From: Chara braunii
Taxonomy: Eukaryota; Streptophyta; Charophyceae; Charales; Characeae
NCBI GenBank assembly: GCA_003427395.1
Contig: BFEA01000431.1
Coordinates: 1,323,804 to 1,357,476 of the forward strand
Length of the DNA: 33,673 nt
Reading direction: 5' to 3'
In this document: in pieces, positions 1 to 10,197 of the stretch
How the letters are laid out: every line of letters begins with the position of its first letter
Position numbering within the stretch: the stretch's first letter is position 1
The notes under the pieces: generated by a model
Seen by the model: the letters and a program-made list of their open reading frames with translations, nothing else
Database searches by the model: none
What the model was told of the DNA's origin: nothing
Translations under genes and position numbers: made by a program

Positions 1-75
1 GAAAGGGCAGGTGATGGGACGAATCATCTTCAGAGGGCAGCAGCGGCGAGGAGCCCAAGGACGCAAATTGCAAGC

Positions 76-94
76 CTGTCTCTTATACACATCT
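76..94. other. Nextera transposon mosaic-end adapter remnant
   Basis: The 19 bases CTGTCTCTTATACACATCT are the standard Tn5/Nextera mosaic end used in library preparation. They sit directly before a CT microsatellite, so sequence on either side may not be truly adjacent in the genome. A second, dimeric copy lies at 23015-23052. Confidence 0.9.
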
Positions 95-97
<3 letters not shown>

Positions 98-187
<90 letters not shown>

Positions 188-188
188 C
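98..188. repeat. (CT)n then (CTAT)n microsatellite
   Basis: About 33 bases of CT dinucleotide pass directly into about 57 bases of CTAT tetranucleotide. Apparent Ser-Leu or Tyr-Leu-Ser reading frames across it are low-complexity artefacts. Confidence 0.95.
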
Positions 189-459
189 TAACTCTCACTC
201 TCTCTCCTCTTCTTCCTTTGATTGCTCCTTCCCTTCCTCTCTCTCCCCCTTTCACTCTTCCCTTCTTCCTCCCAATGTCCAGAACTAACCACAGGTAGTC
301 CAGAGCCCGTGGAGCGCGCGATCAGAGCCACAGTTTCCCCGGCTATAGGCGCGACCCAGATTTCTCGAACAACGAATTGCGGAAGGGCGGTGACCACCAA
401 CGAACACGTGTCACAACGCCGATGCACGGACCCTCGTAACCAAGAAGTTTGCGACCAGT

Positions 460-1410
460 GAGCTCTCTACTCGCGAGTTTACCGAAGAGCTCTCGACCGC
501 CGACCAACGATCCCGAGAACTCGTAACTTGCGAGCTCCCCGCGGAGTTCTTGACTCCGATCTCCCACGATGGCGCCAAGAGACTCTCGTATCCTGCGCGC
601 CTTCGATCAACCAGCTTGTAACCAGGGAACTTGCGAAGCGGCTCTCGGCTGAGAAAGTTGCAAGCCCGGTAACCGGCGTGCCTAAGCCTAGTGAACTCGG
701 ACCCTGCGAGCTTGAGCAGTAGCTCTCGGCTGAGAAAACTGCAAGTCTGGTAACCAGGTAACTCGAGACCAGTGAGCTTGAGCAGAAGCTCGCCCAGCGA
801 ACTTGAATCTAGTGAACTCGAGCCCTGCGAACTCGAAACCAGCGAGCTTAAGCAGTAGCTCTCGGCTGTGACCAGCGAACCTACTACCAGCGAGATTGAG
901 CAGTAGGTTTCCCGCGAACTTGAACTCAGTGAACTCGAACACAGCGAACTTGAAACCGACGAGCTTGAGCAGTAGCTCTCGGTTGTGGCCAGCGAACCAG
1001 AAAACAGCAAGCATGAGCAGTAGCTTTCCCCGCGAACTTGAACCCAGTGAACTCGAACACAGCGAACTCGAAACCGGCAAGCTTGAGCAGTAACTCTTAA
1101 TTGTGGCCAGCGAACTAGAAACCAGCGAGCATGAGCAGTAGCTTTTGGCTGCGACCAGCGAACCCGAAACCGGCGAGCATGAGCAGTAGCTTTCCCATCG
1201 AACTTCGAACCTGGTGAACTCGAACCCAGCGAGCTTGAGTAGTAGCTCCAGGTTGTGAAAATCGCAAGGCTGGTGACCAGTGAACTCGGAACCAGCGAGC
1301 TTGAGCAGCAGTTCTCTGCTGAGAAAACTCTCAATGCCCGCTAACTCGAACCCCGCGAGCCTGAACCCAAGAAAGCTCGAGCCCGGCGAACTCGAGCAGT
1401 AGCCGAGAGA
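460..1410. repeat. Degenerate satellite built on a 15-bp unit
   Basis: A roughly 15-bp unit close to GAACTCGAACCCAGC recurs throughout, interspersed with a longer recurring block ending GAGCTTGAGCAGTAGCT plus CTCGGCTG. Read on the plus strand the 15-mers translate as Glu-Leu-Glu-Pro-Ser-like pentapeptides (best at 1036-1089), and on the minus strand as Ser-Ser-Leu-Gly-Ser. The long minus-strand reading frame (411-1334) follows from this periodicity and is not a convincing gene. Copies are diverged, which points to an old array with at least two levels of repetition. Confidence 0.75.
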
Positions 1411-2539
1411 GTTGAGGCAGGATCAGGCCCACCGTCTCTTCCTCCGCGATCAACCTCTCTTTCTCCGCAGCTTGGTAGCCACGCCGCGGCCGACCGACAA
1501 ACTCGATTATCGCACTCAGCCCCCCCCTTTTGCAGCATGATCTTTTCCGATCGCGCGTGCCCGACGCTCCCTCCCTCTTCCTTCTAATGGTGCTCAGCCA
1601 GTCGTGATCGCTCCAGCCATGTACTACCCCTCTCTCCTTCTCAATGGACCACAGCCCGTCGGACTCCAACGTGCATCAGTCCGTTCCGGCGACCTACGTG
1701 TGCTAAGCTCTCCCTCGTGCGTTCAAAGGATACCTCCCCCCTTCCTTCTCCTCGCCCTCCCAAATATCGCGCGCTACGAGTGCCCCTTCGGCCCCATGCG
1801 TTCGAACTCTCGTGCTCGCCCCGACTTCCCCCCTCTCTGACTATCTCCCTCCCGCTAGGTATGGCCACCCTCTCTCTCTGCTTCTCCCCCTTTCTCTTTC
1901 TCTCCTTCTCTCTCCCTTTCAATCTTTCGTGCTCGCTCTCTCTTTCTCCCGTTCTCACGGCGCCGAACGCGATACTCCAGAGCTCGCCGGGCGCGCCGAA
2001 CACAAATTTGTGTGTGCGCTTCGTGCGTGCTTCCTCTCCCGTGCGCCTCCCCTCTCAAGTCGACTCTCCCCTTTTTATACTCTCTATCCTCCCCGACCCC
2101 GGCCAACGTCGATCCACCCTCTTCCTGCCTCGTCCAATCACACGGCTTTCTCTACCCTCCCTTACTAGTTCCAAAATTTTCAGTTTCCCGCCATCTGGTT
2201 TGTAGCTTCGTATTTTCAGATTTCCCGCCGGCTCCTCGTTCTTGACAGTTATCAAGAGCCGCTTGTGCAAGTACTGCTCTCCTCTTTTTGCCTATCGAGC
2301 GTGCGCACCCGTTCCTCGACCGTCTCTCCCGTCTTTCCGATCAGCCACCCCCTTTTTCCTTTCCCCTCTCTCAATCCCTCTTCCCCTTTATTCCTCTAAC
2401 TCACCCTCCGCTCGATTCGTAGTGGATTGCCCCGTCTCTCTTAGTCCGCTCCGGGTTGTACCCGCCTCCTGTCACGTAGTTCCGATCCGTGTTCAAATTG
2501 CCTTCTCCCATTCCTAGTTTTCCTATCTTGCACGAGGCC

Positions 2540-2870
2540 AGCCCCCTCTTCGCGTCGTTTCACCTGCTGACCTCGCCGACAGCTATCAAGAAGATTTTAC
2601 TGTGGCGTAATCAGGCCACTTGTTCTGGTTGCTCCCAATCTGCCCTTGCTCTCGGTATATCCACATCACGCCCGCAACCTGATTCCCCCCTCGTTATCCC
2701 AGATCGGACTCCACAACCTGCTCGAGGCAACCGACCCTCCCGACAGTTATCAAGAAGAACTTATAGTGGTGTAATCAGGCGACTGGCCACTTCGTTTTTG
2801 GGTTGACCGCAACCAGCCCTTCTTCTTGGTATATCCATCTCGTCTCATCAACCGATTTCCCCCTTCTGTT
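2540..2870. repeat. Approximately 165-bp imperfect tandem duplication
   Basis: Two diverged copies are anchored by GACAG(C/T)TATCAAGAAGA at 2578 and 2742. Each is followed by a GTGG(C/T)GTAATCAGGC block and then by (T/C)GGTATATCCA. A third partial anchor, GACAGTTATCAAGAG, is at 2244. The spacing of the anchors is 164 bases. Confidence 0.7.
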
Positions 2871-3470
2871 AGAATAGTAGCTCGACGAAAGCATCGGCCC
2901 GTTCTTAGTGGCGACTTACCAACAACCCGACAAATTTTTCCAATATTGCAGCGCTCGACCCTGGTTCCGTTGCTCCCTTGGGGTTGCTTAACGACTGCCC
3001 ACTGTCCGAGTGCATGCTCCCCCCCGTTATTGATACCGTTTTCCTCCAAGTGTTTCTCGCCTTATTGAATCCCAGGTTTCCCACTCCGCTTGAGCACATC
3101 ACCGACCGTCGCCCCGATCACAAGACTTTGTTGGCTTTCACTTACACAGACCACCACTGGCATGCTTAAGGACCGACCTCTCCTTCTCGTGACTACGACG
3201 TTTTCGTCTGCGATCGGGGTGGATTTCACTCCGAGGTTTCCTCGTCACGCCGATGTAGTTGAGCTCCGTCCCGACTCCCCGGCCCATCCGTACGAGTCGT
3301 CTTCTTGTACCTCGCCTTTCGGGTCTCCGACCTCTAGTCTCAACATCGGTGCCTCTTACCGTTAGTCCGATCGTCCCTCCAAAACTCGGATTGCTGGTCC
3401 GCATTCAGCCCCGTTTGTGGCCCTACATCAACCACCTTGATTCTTGCTTGCCCGAGGGTTAGGATAGGTA

Positions 3471-3498
3471 AAAAAAAAAAAAAAAATCCAAAAAAAAC
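3471..3498. repeat. Poly-A tract
   Basis: A run of about 16 A, then TCC, then eight more A. It could be the tail of a plus-strand retroposon, but no body is recognisable upstream. Confidence 0.6.
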
Positions 3499-3814
3499 TT
3501 TCAGCCATGCACACATTCATGAAAACATGCAAAAACAAATAAAACATGTAAGGACAAAACTTTTTGTTCGGGGAAGCGACCTCTCGGCTGATGGGCAGCC
3601 GCGCGACAACCAGCCCACACCCCAATTCTCGCCGTCCCCGGTGAGCTTTCTCGTGTTCTTCTTCTTAACTTCCCCTAACCCATGGTTCGCATCGTCCCCC
3701 CCCCCCTTTTTTTTCGTGAGGTTACATTTATCCCTTGTCTCCCTTTGACTTTTTGGTTTCTATACCACATTGCCTCCTTACGGAACTTCCCTCCTTAGTC
3801 CCCTACGTGCAGAA

Positions 3815-3966
3815 TTATGACACATGTTTTCTTTAACTATGGTACAACACCTCCCTCTGTGACCGCGACTATGGTATAGTATGTCCTTTCTAACTATAGC
3901 ACCTCCCCTTTTTTTGGCATTACGATACATGGTTTTTCTAACTATGGTACATTACTCCCCCTTTCT
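3815..3966 (-). repeat. Triplicated polypurine-tract/LTR-edge motif at the 3' end of the Ty3-type element
   Basis: Read on the minus strand, three units of about 45-55 bases each carry a purine run (AAAGGGGGAG, AAAAGGGGAG, AGAGGGAG) followed by a variant of TGTACCATAGTTA and an A-rich segment. The first unit lies immediately 3' of the integrase tail, where a polypurine tract and the start of the 3' LTR are expected. TG as the LTR start is therefore plausible at about 3957, but the exact edge is uncertain. Confidence 0.5.
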
Positions 3967-3977
3967 CTCGAGCGACT

Positions 3978-5053
3978 CTATATTCGTCTCCGTCTCCTCA
4001 TCTTTCTCTCGCGCCTTTCTCTCTTTCGCTTTCTCTCTTCTCTCTCATGCTTGATTCTCAAGGTTTTCCTTGAGGCGTTCCTTCTCTCTCTCATCCTGCG
4101 TTTTCCTAGTTGGTCGGTACCGCTGTCATCCTCCCTTGGCCGTTTCTTCCTTCTGGGGGTCTTTGGCAGGGGAGGTTTCCGAACCTTATACCCCCTCTTA
4201 AGCGGCCGCGAAGAGGCTCCTTTCTTAGAAGTCTCGCCCTCCTCGTGGGTGACGGTCACTTCCGCGCCGCGTCGACCGCTTCCTTGCCCTTCCTTTTTGG
4301 TCCCTCTCTAAGGCTCTCTTTGCATCGAAAAGGTTTGAGGCGGACCCCCGCGATATGGTCTCGTAACCTAGTCCCGTCCAATTCGGCAAGAAGGAACGCC
4401 CCTCCATCCAATCTCTTTAGGACTCGGTACGGCCCCATCCACCTGTTGGCTAACTTCCTGCTCCAAGTTTTCTCTAGCGACGAGTCATACATCAGAACGA
4501 GGTCACTAGTTCCTATCGGCTTTTGTCGGACCCTCCAGTTCTTGTCCCACCTTTCTTTCCCTTTTACCCTCTCCTTTTCGATACTCTCTCCTGCCTCGGC
4601 AAGTCCTGCATCAAGGTTTTCGGCTATTTGTCGTATTCTCGCCTCTTACAACTCGCCCCTTGTCATGTTCGTTCTCCACGAGACACTCATCCAAGTGTCG
4701 GAGTGGAATTCGATGGGCAGGGGGCAGTGTCTACCGAACCAAAGGGCGTAAGGGGGATACCCCGTACTTGATTTGACTGTGATGTTGTCCGCCCAAACTG
4801 CATAGCGCAAATAATTTGGCCACTATTCCGCACGGCCTTTGCACCTTTTCGCTAAGGCGTCTACAAGCGTTTGGTGGCCTCTTTCGACCGGGGCGTTGCT
4901 TTGGGGGTGATAGGCGGTCGTGTAGGTCGCCTTAATCCCAGCTTTCTCCAATACTGTCTTGACCTTTTGGCTTAAGAACTCGGACCCCCTATCCATGACT
5001 ATCTTCCCGACACACCCGTATCTCGCGATGTATTCTAAGAGAAAGTCGCTCAC
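3978..5053 (-). pseudogene. Ty3-type integrase, core and C-terminal part with basic tail
   Basis: This is the C-terminal half of the integrase that inserts element cDNA into the host genome. The core segment shows IVMDRGSEF (second catalytic Asp) and HPQSNAPVERGHQ (catalytic Glu). After a TAG at 4823 the frame continues as readable integrase (PPYALWFGRHCPLPIEF), meets a TAA at 4646, and goes on to the GPY/F-type module KLANRWMGPYRVLKRLDGG. It ends in a different frame with a highly basic Lys/Arg-rich tail (4259-3978). No clear chromodomain is seen, unlike the plus-strand fragment at 13.2-13.9 kb. The in-frame stops make it non-functional. Confidence 0.8.
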
Positions 5054-6103
5054 CTATTCGGTCGTCTTCTTTCTAATGGTTTTTGCTTCCACGAACCCAT
5101 TGAGGTCGTCGCGGGAATTGATTATGTACCGGAGTCCGCCGAATCCCTTGGGCATGGTTACTAAGTCTATATGGACCTTCTCGCCCGGCGCGGTAGGGAA
5201 CGACGGAACCAGGGGTTCCTTGTAGCGAACGGTCGCCCTCTTCTGGCAGGCCTCACATGTCGAACAGTACTTCTCGACTTCTCCGTACTGTTCGTCCCAC
5301 CAATATAGCCTTCGGACCTTATCAAAAGCCCCCTTTACCCCCCGGTGACCGCTGATGACTCCGTCGTGTAGCTCTTCTATGAGTGCTCTCCTTTCTTCTA
5401 GGTCGCAAAGCACCCTCATGGGAATCGCGAACTTGGTGGGCCTCTTAAAGAGGTGACCCCCTCGTAGGCAATATCCAAGAACTTCCCTCTTGATCACTTC
5501 GGTGCCTTCTTTCTGACCCGCCAGGTATAATCCTATCTCTCGGTACTTTCCCTCGTAAAGGTTGGCGAGGAACATCCCAGGGTTTCTCTCTTCCTCTTGG
5601 ATGGTCACCCCTACTCGCGCTTTGTTAGCGGCTACTCGGATTATCTCATCCTTGGACATCGCCGCCCTTGTTTCCTCCAATCTCTGATAATCTTCCTCCC
5701 TGATAGGGAGTCGGGACAGTCCGTCGGCGACCTGATTTTTTGTCCCAGAGACCCTCTCGACCCTATAATCGTAGAGCCTGACGTGAATCATCCACCTAGT
5801 GATAGTAGGGTCGGTTAGCGAGAAATCCTTTTGAAGGACAGCCGCTACCGCGGTCGAGTCCACTCTTAGGAGGAACCGCCTCGCGTAGATGTAGTGGCGG
5901 AAGGTCTTTAGGAAGTGCAATACCCCCAGCATTTTTTTCTTGAACTGGCTATAGTTCCTTTCGGTGGGATTCAAGGCCCGACTCTCAAATTGAAGGGGTC
6001 TCTCTCTCCCGTTTTGATCCTTTTGTGACAGAAGCGCTCTTACGGAACAAGGCCCTGCATCCGTAGAAACTATAAATGGGCGGTTCTCCTCGTCCTCGAA
6101 CAA
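5054..6103 (-). pseudogene. RNase H and integrase N-terminal domain of Ty3-type pol
   Basis: An open stretch of 349 codons. Its first third is an RNase H: STDAGPCSVRALLSQ holds the first catalytic Asp, ERNYSQFKKKMLGV is the second motif and LLRVDSTAVAAVL the third. In the second motif the usual acidic residue (KKE in related elements) is Lys, so the catalytic Glu appears lost. Next come VADGLSRLP and an HHCC zinc domain (ELHDGVISGHRG ... CSTCEAC), then the first integrase Asp in KVHIDLVTMPKG. The frame continues across the TAG at 5054 into the core piece. The apparent start is not a true start; upstream pol coding runs on through a TAG at 6131. Confidence 0.85.
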
Positions 6104-6983
6104 TGGAATGCCTAGGACATGTCCACCTTCCTAGAATTCCTCCTTAAGAGTTTCCATAGCCGCGACCTGCTCTTTTTCCCAGACCCATCCTTCAACTTTC
6201 CTAAGCAGTCGCCTTAGAGGCTCCGCCTTCTTGCTGTAGTCTTTTATAAATATCCTTTAGTAGCCCACCGGGTCACCACCCCTAGAAACTGCCTAACCTC
6301 TGTTGTTGACTTTAGTGACGACGGCCAGGTCATCAATTTCTCAAATTTCGAGGGATCAGGCCTCCGTCCATCCTTGTCATAGACGAAGCCCAGTATCTTG
6401 ATTGACGATACTCCCCAGCGACTCTTAGTTCCGCTCACAGTAAGGTTGGCGTCCTCTAACTTTATGAGGACTTCCTTTACGTCTGCCATGTGGTCTACCA
6501 CAAACTTCCTCACGCCGGGAAAGACCTCTGTCTCATCCCTTTGGACTGGTCCTTTTATCGGAAAGTCGTCAAGGAAAATTTCCACTTTGTCCGGTATGAA
6601 TTCCTTGAGGACCGCGATCATGGCCCTTCGGAATACGGCCACTCCGTTGGTCCATCCCATGGGTACTACCATCATTTGAACAAACCTTAGAGGCGTGTGC
6701 ATTGCGGTCATATGTCTATCCCTATAGTCCAATGGGATCTCATCATAGCCCGAGAGAGATCACAGATCGAGTAGATCGAGCAACCCCCCAACCCTTCCGC
6801 GAGTAGATCAGCCTCAGGTATCGACCCCACATCCCGTATGGTGACCGTGTTGGTCCTTTGAAAGTTTTGGATCCACCTCAGTTTATTGCTACCTCCTTTT
6901 CTCAGAAAGAACCACTTGTTAGAGTAGGCGCTTTCACAAGGTTCCGCAACAAACGTCCTTATCTTTTCTTTGATGAAGGTCAC
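6104..6983 (-). pseudogene. Reverse transcriptase domain of Ty3-type pol
   Basis: This domain would copy element RNA into cDNA. The fingers region shows NKWFFLRKGGSNKLRWIQ and TIRDVGSIPEADLLAEGLGG, then SICDLSR with the first catalytic Asp. A one-base frameshift at about 6748-6751 moves the frame to the DYRDRHMTAMHTP block. The VVPMGWTNGVAVFRRAM motif and the catalytic box VEIFLDDFPIKGP (a Y/FxDD variant) follow, and the thumb ends with STTEVRQFLGVV. A second frameshift lies near 6258, and the connection to RNase H (6240-6104) is readable but broken by the TAG at 6131. The assignment is firm and the copy is inactive. Confidence 0.88.
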
Positions 6984-7363
6984 TATCTCCTCCTCCTATT
7001 TTTGCACATACTTCCACGGAGGCCTATCTTTTCAAGGCACGTGGGGGATCGTGTGGATCCGGGCGGGTTTGGCGTACCTTGGGTCGATCCTCCCTCTTTC
7101 AGAGTCATCAAAGGCTATGGCCTTGTCGCAATCCCTTAGAGTCATAGCCAGATACTCCTTCTCTCGTTCGGCGAGGTTTTCATCCCCTATGTCCATTTTC
7201 GCTAGTCTGTCAGCAGTGATTCTCTACCCATCGGTCTTCTTCCGCTTTCTGATGATATCGGCGATTTCTTCCTCCGATATCGAAGTTTCCCCCGTTCTAT
7301 CCCGGCTGGCCGCAGCGGGCTTTACTTTTTACGCCACGGTTTTATGCTTCTTAATTCTGCCGG
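6984..7363 (-). pseudogene. Pol linker between protease and RT
   Basis: The minus strand reads as coherent but unrecognised protein, for example SISEEEIADIIRKRKKTDG, DRLAKMDIGDENLAEREKEY and RGRIDPRYAKPARIHTIPH, leading in frame into the RT. It is broken by stops at 7224 (TAG), 7032 (TGA, probably from a Trp codon before KDRPPW) and 6996 (TAG). I infer a tether between protease and RT. Confidence 0.55.
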
Positions 7364-8114
7364 TTAGGGGGATTCTTCCAAAAAAGACAGCCTGACGCAC
7401 CCGCCAAATTTTTCCTCCTCGTCCTCTTTCTCGTACCCCACCCTATTGATTATAATTCGCCCCCCAACATCCTCGATGTCCACCCGGTCCCCCGGGGGTT
7501 CTTTGTCGGTCAAGGGCGACTCTTCTAACCGGATCTGGCACACTCGTGACTGGGCTTCCTTCCTCCTCGGAATACTAGTCCGGTTCCGCTCATCTTGAGC
7601 ATCCACCGTCTTCAGAACCACTTGGATCTCGTCCGGACTTTGGATCGAGACAGTCTGACTTCCGTCGGGAAGGTCGACTGTGGTAGCATGCACTGCGCTT
7701 AGCCAAGTTCTCCCGAGTATCAACTCGGAAGAACACTCCTTCACCGAGAAAATCGGAACGGTAGCTTCCACCTCCGCGACCTCAATCAAGGGGCTGTGAC
7801 ATACCCCTTCCACCGGTTGGAGTTTGTTGTCCGTAACGACCATGGACACTCTTCTTCCCACTTACCACGGCTTGGAGCTGGCCACTCCCAAGCACATAAA
7901 ACTTCTTAGTCTCTTCTTCCGAGAAGAAACTGGCCGGCAGTTCTTCTATCGTGATTCGAGAAGACTGCACCTCCTCCTTGGCAGGTTCATCCCCAGGAAC
8001 CGTAAGCCCTCCTGCGAGCGAAATCCTCAACTTCTTGGTGATGCATAGGAGTTCGTCCCAAGCGCTCTTGCTGACCACCAAATATTCCAGGATAGTGCAT
8101 TGCATCGGCTGCAT
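7364..8114 (-). pseudogene. Retropepsin-like protease region, catalytic motif absent
   Basis: Two overlapping frames make up the segment. The first (8114-7782) has ILEYLVVSKSAWDELL, then VLGSGQLQAVVSG. The second (7861-7364) continues with VSMVVTDNKLQPVEGV and the retropepsin-like C-terminal ELILGRTWLSAVHATT. The frameshift lies near 7860. In aspartic proteases the D-T/S-G-A motif should stand just before VSKSAWDEL, but only ILEYLV is present, so the catalytic Asp is missing from this copy, probably through a small deletion. The C-terminal part is acidic and Pro/Glu-rich. Identification rests on position and the ILGRTWL motif. Confidence 0.6.
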
Positions 8115-8123
8115 TAGAGTCCT

Positions 8124-8744
8124 TCACAGGGGTGCAACCGTGTCTATTTCATCCAAGGTGCACTTCATCTCGAACTTTTTCGGCCCTTTCTTCCTAGGGG
8201 GTTTTGGCGATGTGGGCTCTTCCCCCTTTCGCTCTTCCGTGACCTTGGCGTCGACCATTGGTTGGTCGTTGTCACCACTCCTTCTCACTCCGCCTTCTAT
8301 TGCGACCTCCTTGCTCTTAGACGGCCTGGCCCCAACTTGGGTCCTCACTCTTAGGCAAGGTCCCTCTTCTTCGGGCTTGGTTTCAACGAACTTTATGCTT
8401 GACACATGCGGCTCTCTTATGGACACGCCGCCCGGTGCCTCCGTCATTTGGACGCGGGATGAGTTGGAGGTCCCACCAACCTAAGGTTTCTTCCCCAGTC
8501 TTGCTTCCTGAAGGGCTATCCTTTTGTCCACATTTATCTTCATCGAGGGATAGAAGGAGACCGCCTCTCCGTCATCTCCCCACACAACCCACTTATTCTC
8601 ATTCAATTTTACCACCCCTAACCTTAGGGCTTCCGTAAGGTAAGGGCGCTCCCGCTTGATATGTCCTTCTTCATTGCAGTAGACACACCCATTCCATGGT
8701 GGCGGATTGCTTGCGCGAGGGGCCACTGGAGGTGCCGTCACCAT
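8124..8744 (-). pseudogene. Gag C-terminal region with altered CCHC zinc knuckle
   Basis: A nucleocapsid-like zinc knuckle is seen as CVYCNEEGHIKRERP: Cys, two residues, Cys, four residues, His, four residues, and then Arg where the last Cys belongs. TGC to CGC is a single transition. Downstream of the knuckle is TEALRLGVVKLNENKWVVWG, then a Lys/Glu/Pro-rich linker (8447-8124) leading to the protease region. The knuckle normally binds element RNA during packaging. With the metal ligand lost and frame breaks on both sides it is probably inactive. Confidence 0.7.
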
Positions 8745-8962
8745 GGTCGTTGGAGGACCACGCGGCAGCGGCGGTCTTGCATGACTTATCTCGGGACGAA
8801 ACCCCAGGGCCCTAGGTTGGGAAGGGTCTCCCCACCTTCCATCCCTCGCATCCTTCCAACAGGAATTCCCCCATTCCGAGACCCGGCTCCCTCCAGTTTC
8901 TCGGTCGTTCCTGCAGTTCTCTCGTTACCGGGTTCGTTCCTCCACCCCGTGGGTCCGCTTCC

Positions 8963-9805
8963 CTAGCGTTGGTCGGGAGGCGTCGGGGCCTGCCTCTCGT
9001 TTTCGCGAGGACCGTCGTTCCTGGGAGTACGCATACTCTGGAGGGCCATGTCCAGACTCTCCTTCATGTACTCTCGCACATCTACTCCTCCTCCCGTGAA
9101 GACCACCTTGACGACTCTATCGAAATTCGCAGAGTCTCTAGGGGCCCTTTCGAGAACCTCCTTCCTCTTTTCTTCAGGCAGATGCAACATGAACATCACG
9201 CACATGTCTACTTCTAAGAGCATCCCTCTATCCAACAAAGCTTGCGACAAACGTTTGAACCTTCTAGTGAATGCCACCAGACTCTCTTGCTCCCCTCTCG
9301 TGACCCGATGCAACCCTTCTATCGTGGGGATCAGATCATCACACGCGAAGATCCTCAATAAGTTGCCCTTGAAGGTCTTTCATCTCCGATCAACCGGGTA
9401 TATGACCCTAATGACCTGGTCCAGTTCCGGGTCCGAATGTTGTATAAAGTGGTCGATCCATTCTTTCTCCAAGAATTGTTTTCGGAAGGCGTAGCTTTCC
9501 CATTTCTCTACAAACCCGGTCACATCCCTTCCGTTGAAGTACAGTGATTCCAACCCCAGATCTACATCGTAGTAGGGGACCCTTCGGTCGTCATATCGAT
9601 GGAAGTGAGGAACTTCCGCCGGCCCATCTATCGCTGGATCGTAAGGTTTGTACCAGCCCGGATCTAAATCTTCGACCCGAGGTCGAGCCCTCGGAGGTCC
9701 CCAAGGTTCCTCCTCACGGCAGCCCCTATCTCCCAGGTCATTGCGATCCCAACGCAAGGTTTCATGGCCCCTAAACCCCCTCCATACATCTCCGAATCCT
9801 CCCAC
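8963..9805 (-). pseudogene. Gag capsid-like region
   Basis: The block LYFNGRDVTGFVEKWESYAF followed by FLEKEWIDHFIQHSDPELDQVI, and then LVAFTRRFKRLSQALLDRG, has the pattern of the retrotransposon gag (capsid) domain: small-molecule-like YFNG start, Trp-centred helix, and the later F-x-R-x-F-x-R-L helix. An in-frame TGA at 9380 splits it, and reading continues in the same frame afterwards. The N-terminal portion is Arg/Glu/Pro-rich with a WYKPYDPAIDGP stretch. In a live element this would form the particle shell. Confidence 0.7.
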
Positions 9806-9813
9806 GTTCCTTC

Positions 9814-10197
9814 CTACAACTTACTCTTGCACCCACCCGGATCCGGTCTCTCTCTAGGCCCATCTTCGTGATCCTCCCTCAGTTTCTGTTGGTCCCCAAG
9901 TTCCCTCCTCCTTAGACTACCTTCTTCACCCCTCCTTGGTGCCCAGCACCCAGCCCTATCACGAGGGAACTTTTGCCCTTCGTCGGCCCTTTCTTCAACG
10001 TCCACTCGTCCTGCCCATCGGGTTTCGATCGGGAAGCCCCTCGTGGCCTCCGCCAGCCTTTCCTTTACCGGTATCCGCGGTTCCACTTCCCGGTGCAATC
10101 GCTCTTCGAGACTCGCTCTTAGTTCCGTGGTTCTCTCTCCGAGGGGTGTCTCTGTGTGTTTTAAGGCCCTACCTATAGCCTCGGTTCCCTCGGCCAC
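9814..10197 (-). pseudogene. Charged N-terminal gag or linker ORF
   Basis: About 127 codons, very rich in Arg, Glu and Gly, with no recognised domain. The apparent start at 10197 is GTG and overlaps the end of the last module ORF in another frame. It is most likely the N-terminal part of gag, or the join between the module array and gag, now offset by a frameshift. Function unknown. Confidence 0.4.

Larger units (their letters stand above)
1420..3819. other. Gene-free pyrimidine-rich region, possible LTR interior of the neighbouring minus-strand element
   Basis: No coding sequence with recognisable homology is seen. The plus strand is strongly C/T-rich, most obviously at 1700-2400. Because the minus-strand Ty3-type element ends at about 3.95 kb, its 3' LTR should lie in this stretch, but I cannot fix its outer border: the partner 5' LTR is missing from the window. 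It contains the approximately 165-bp repeats at 2540-2870 and the A-tract at 3471-3498. Confidence 0.4.

Noticed and set aside
411-1334. 307-codon minus-strand open frame
   Set aside because: Composition is dominated by the 15-bp satellite (Ser-Ser-Leu-Gly periodicity); no domain or gene signal.
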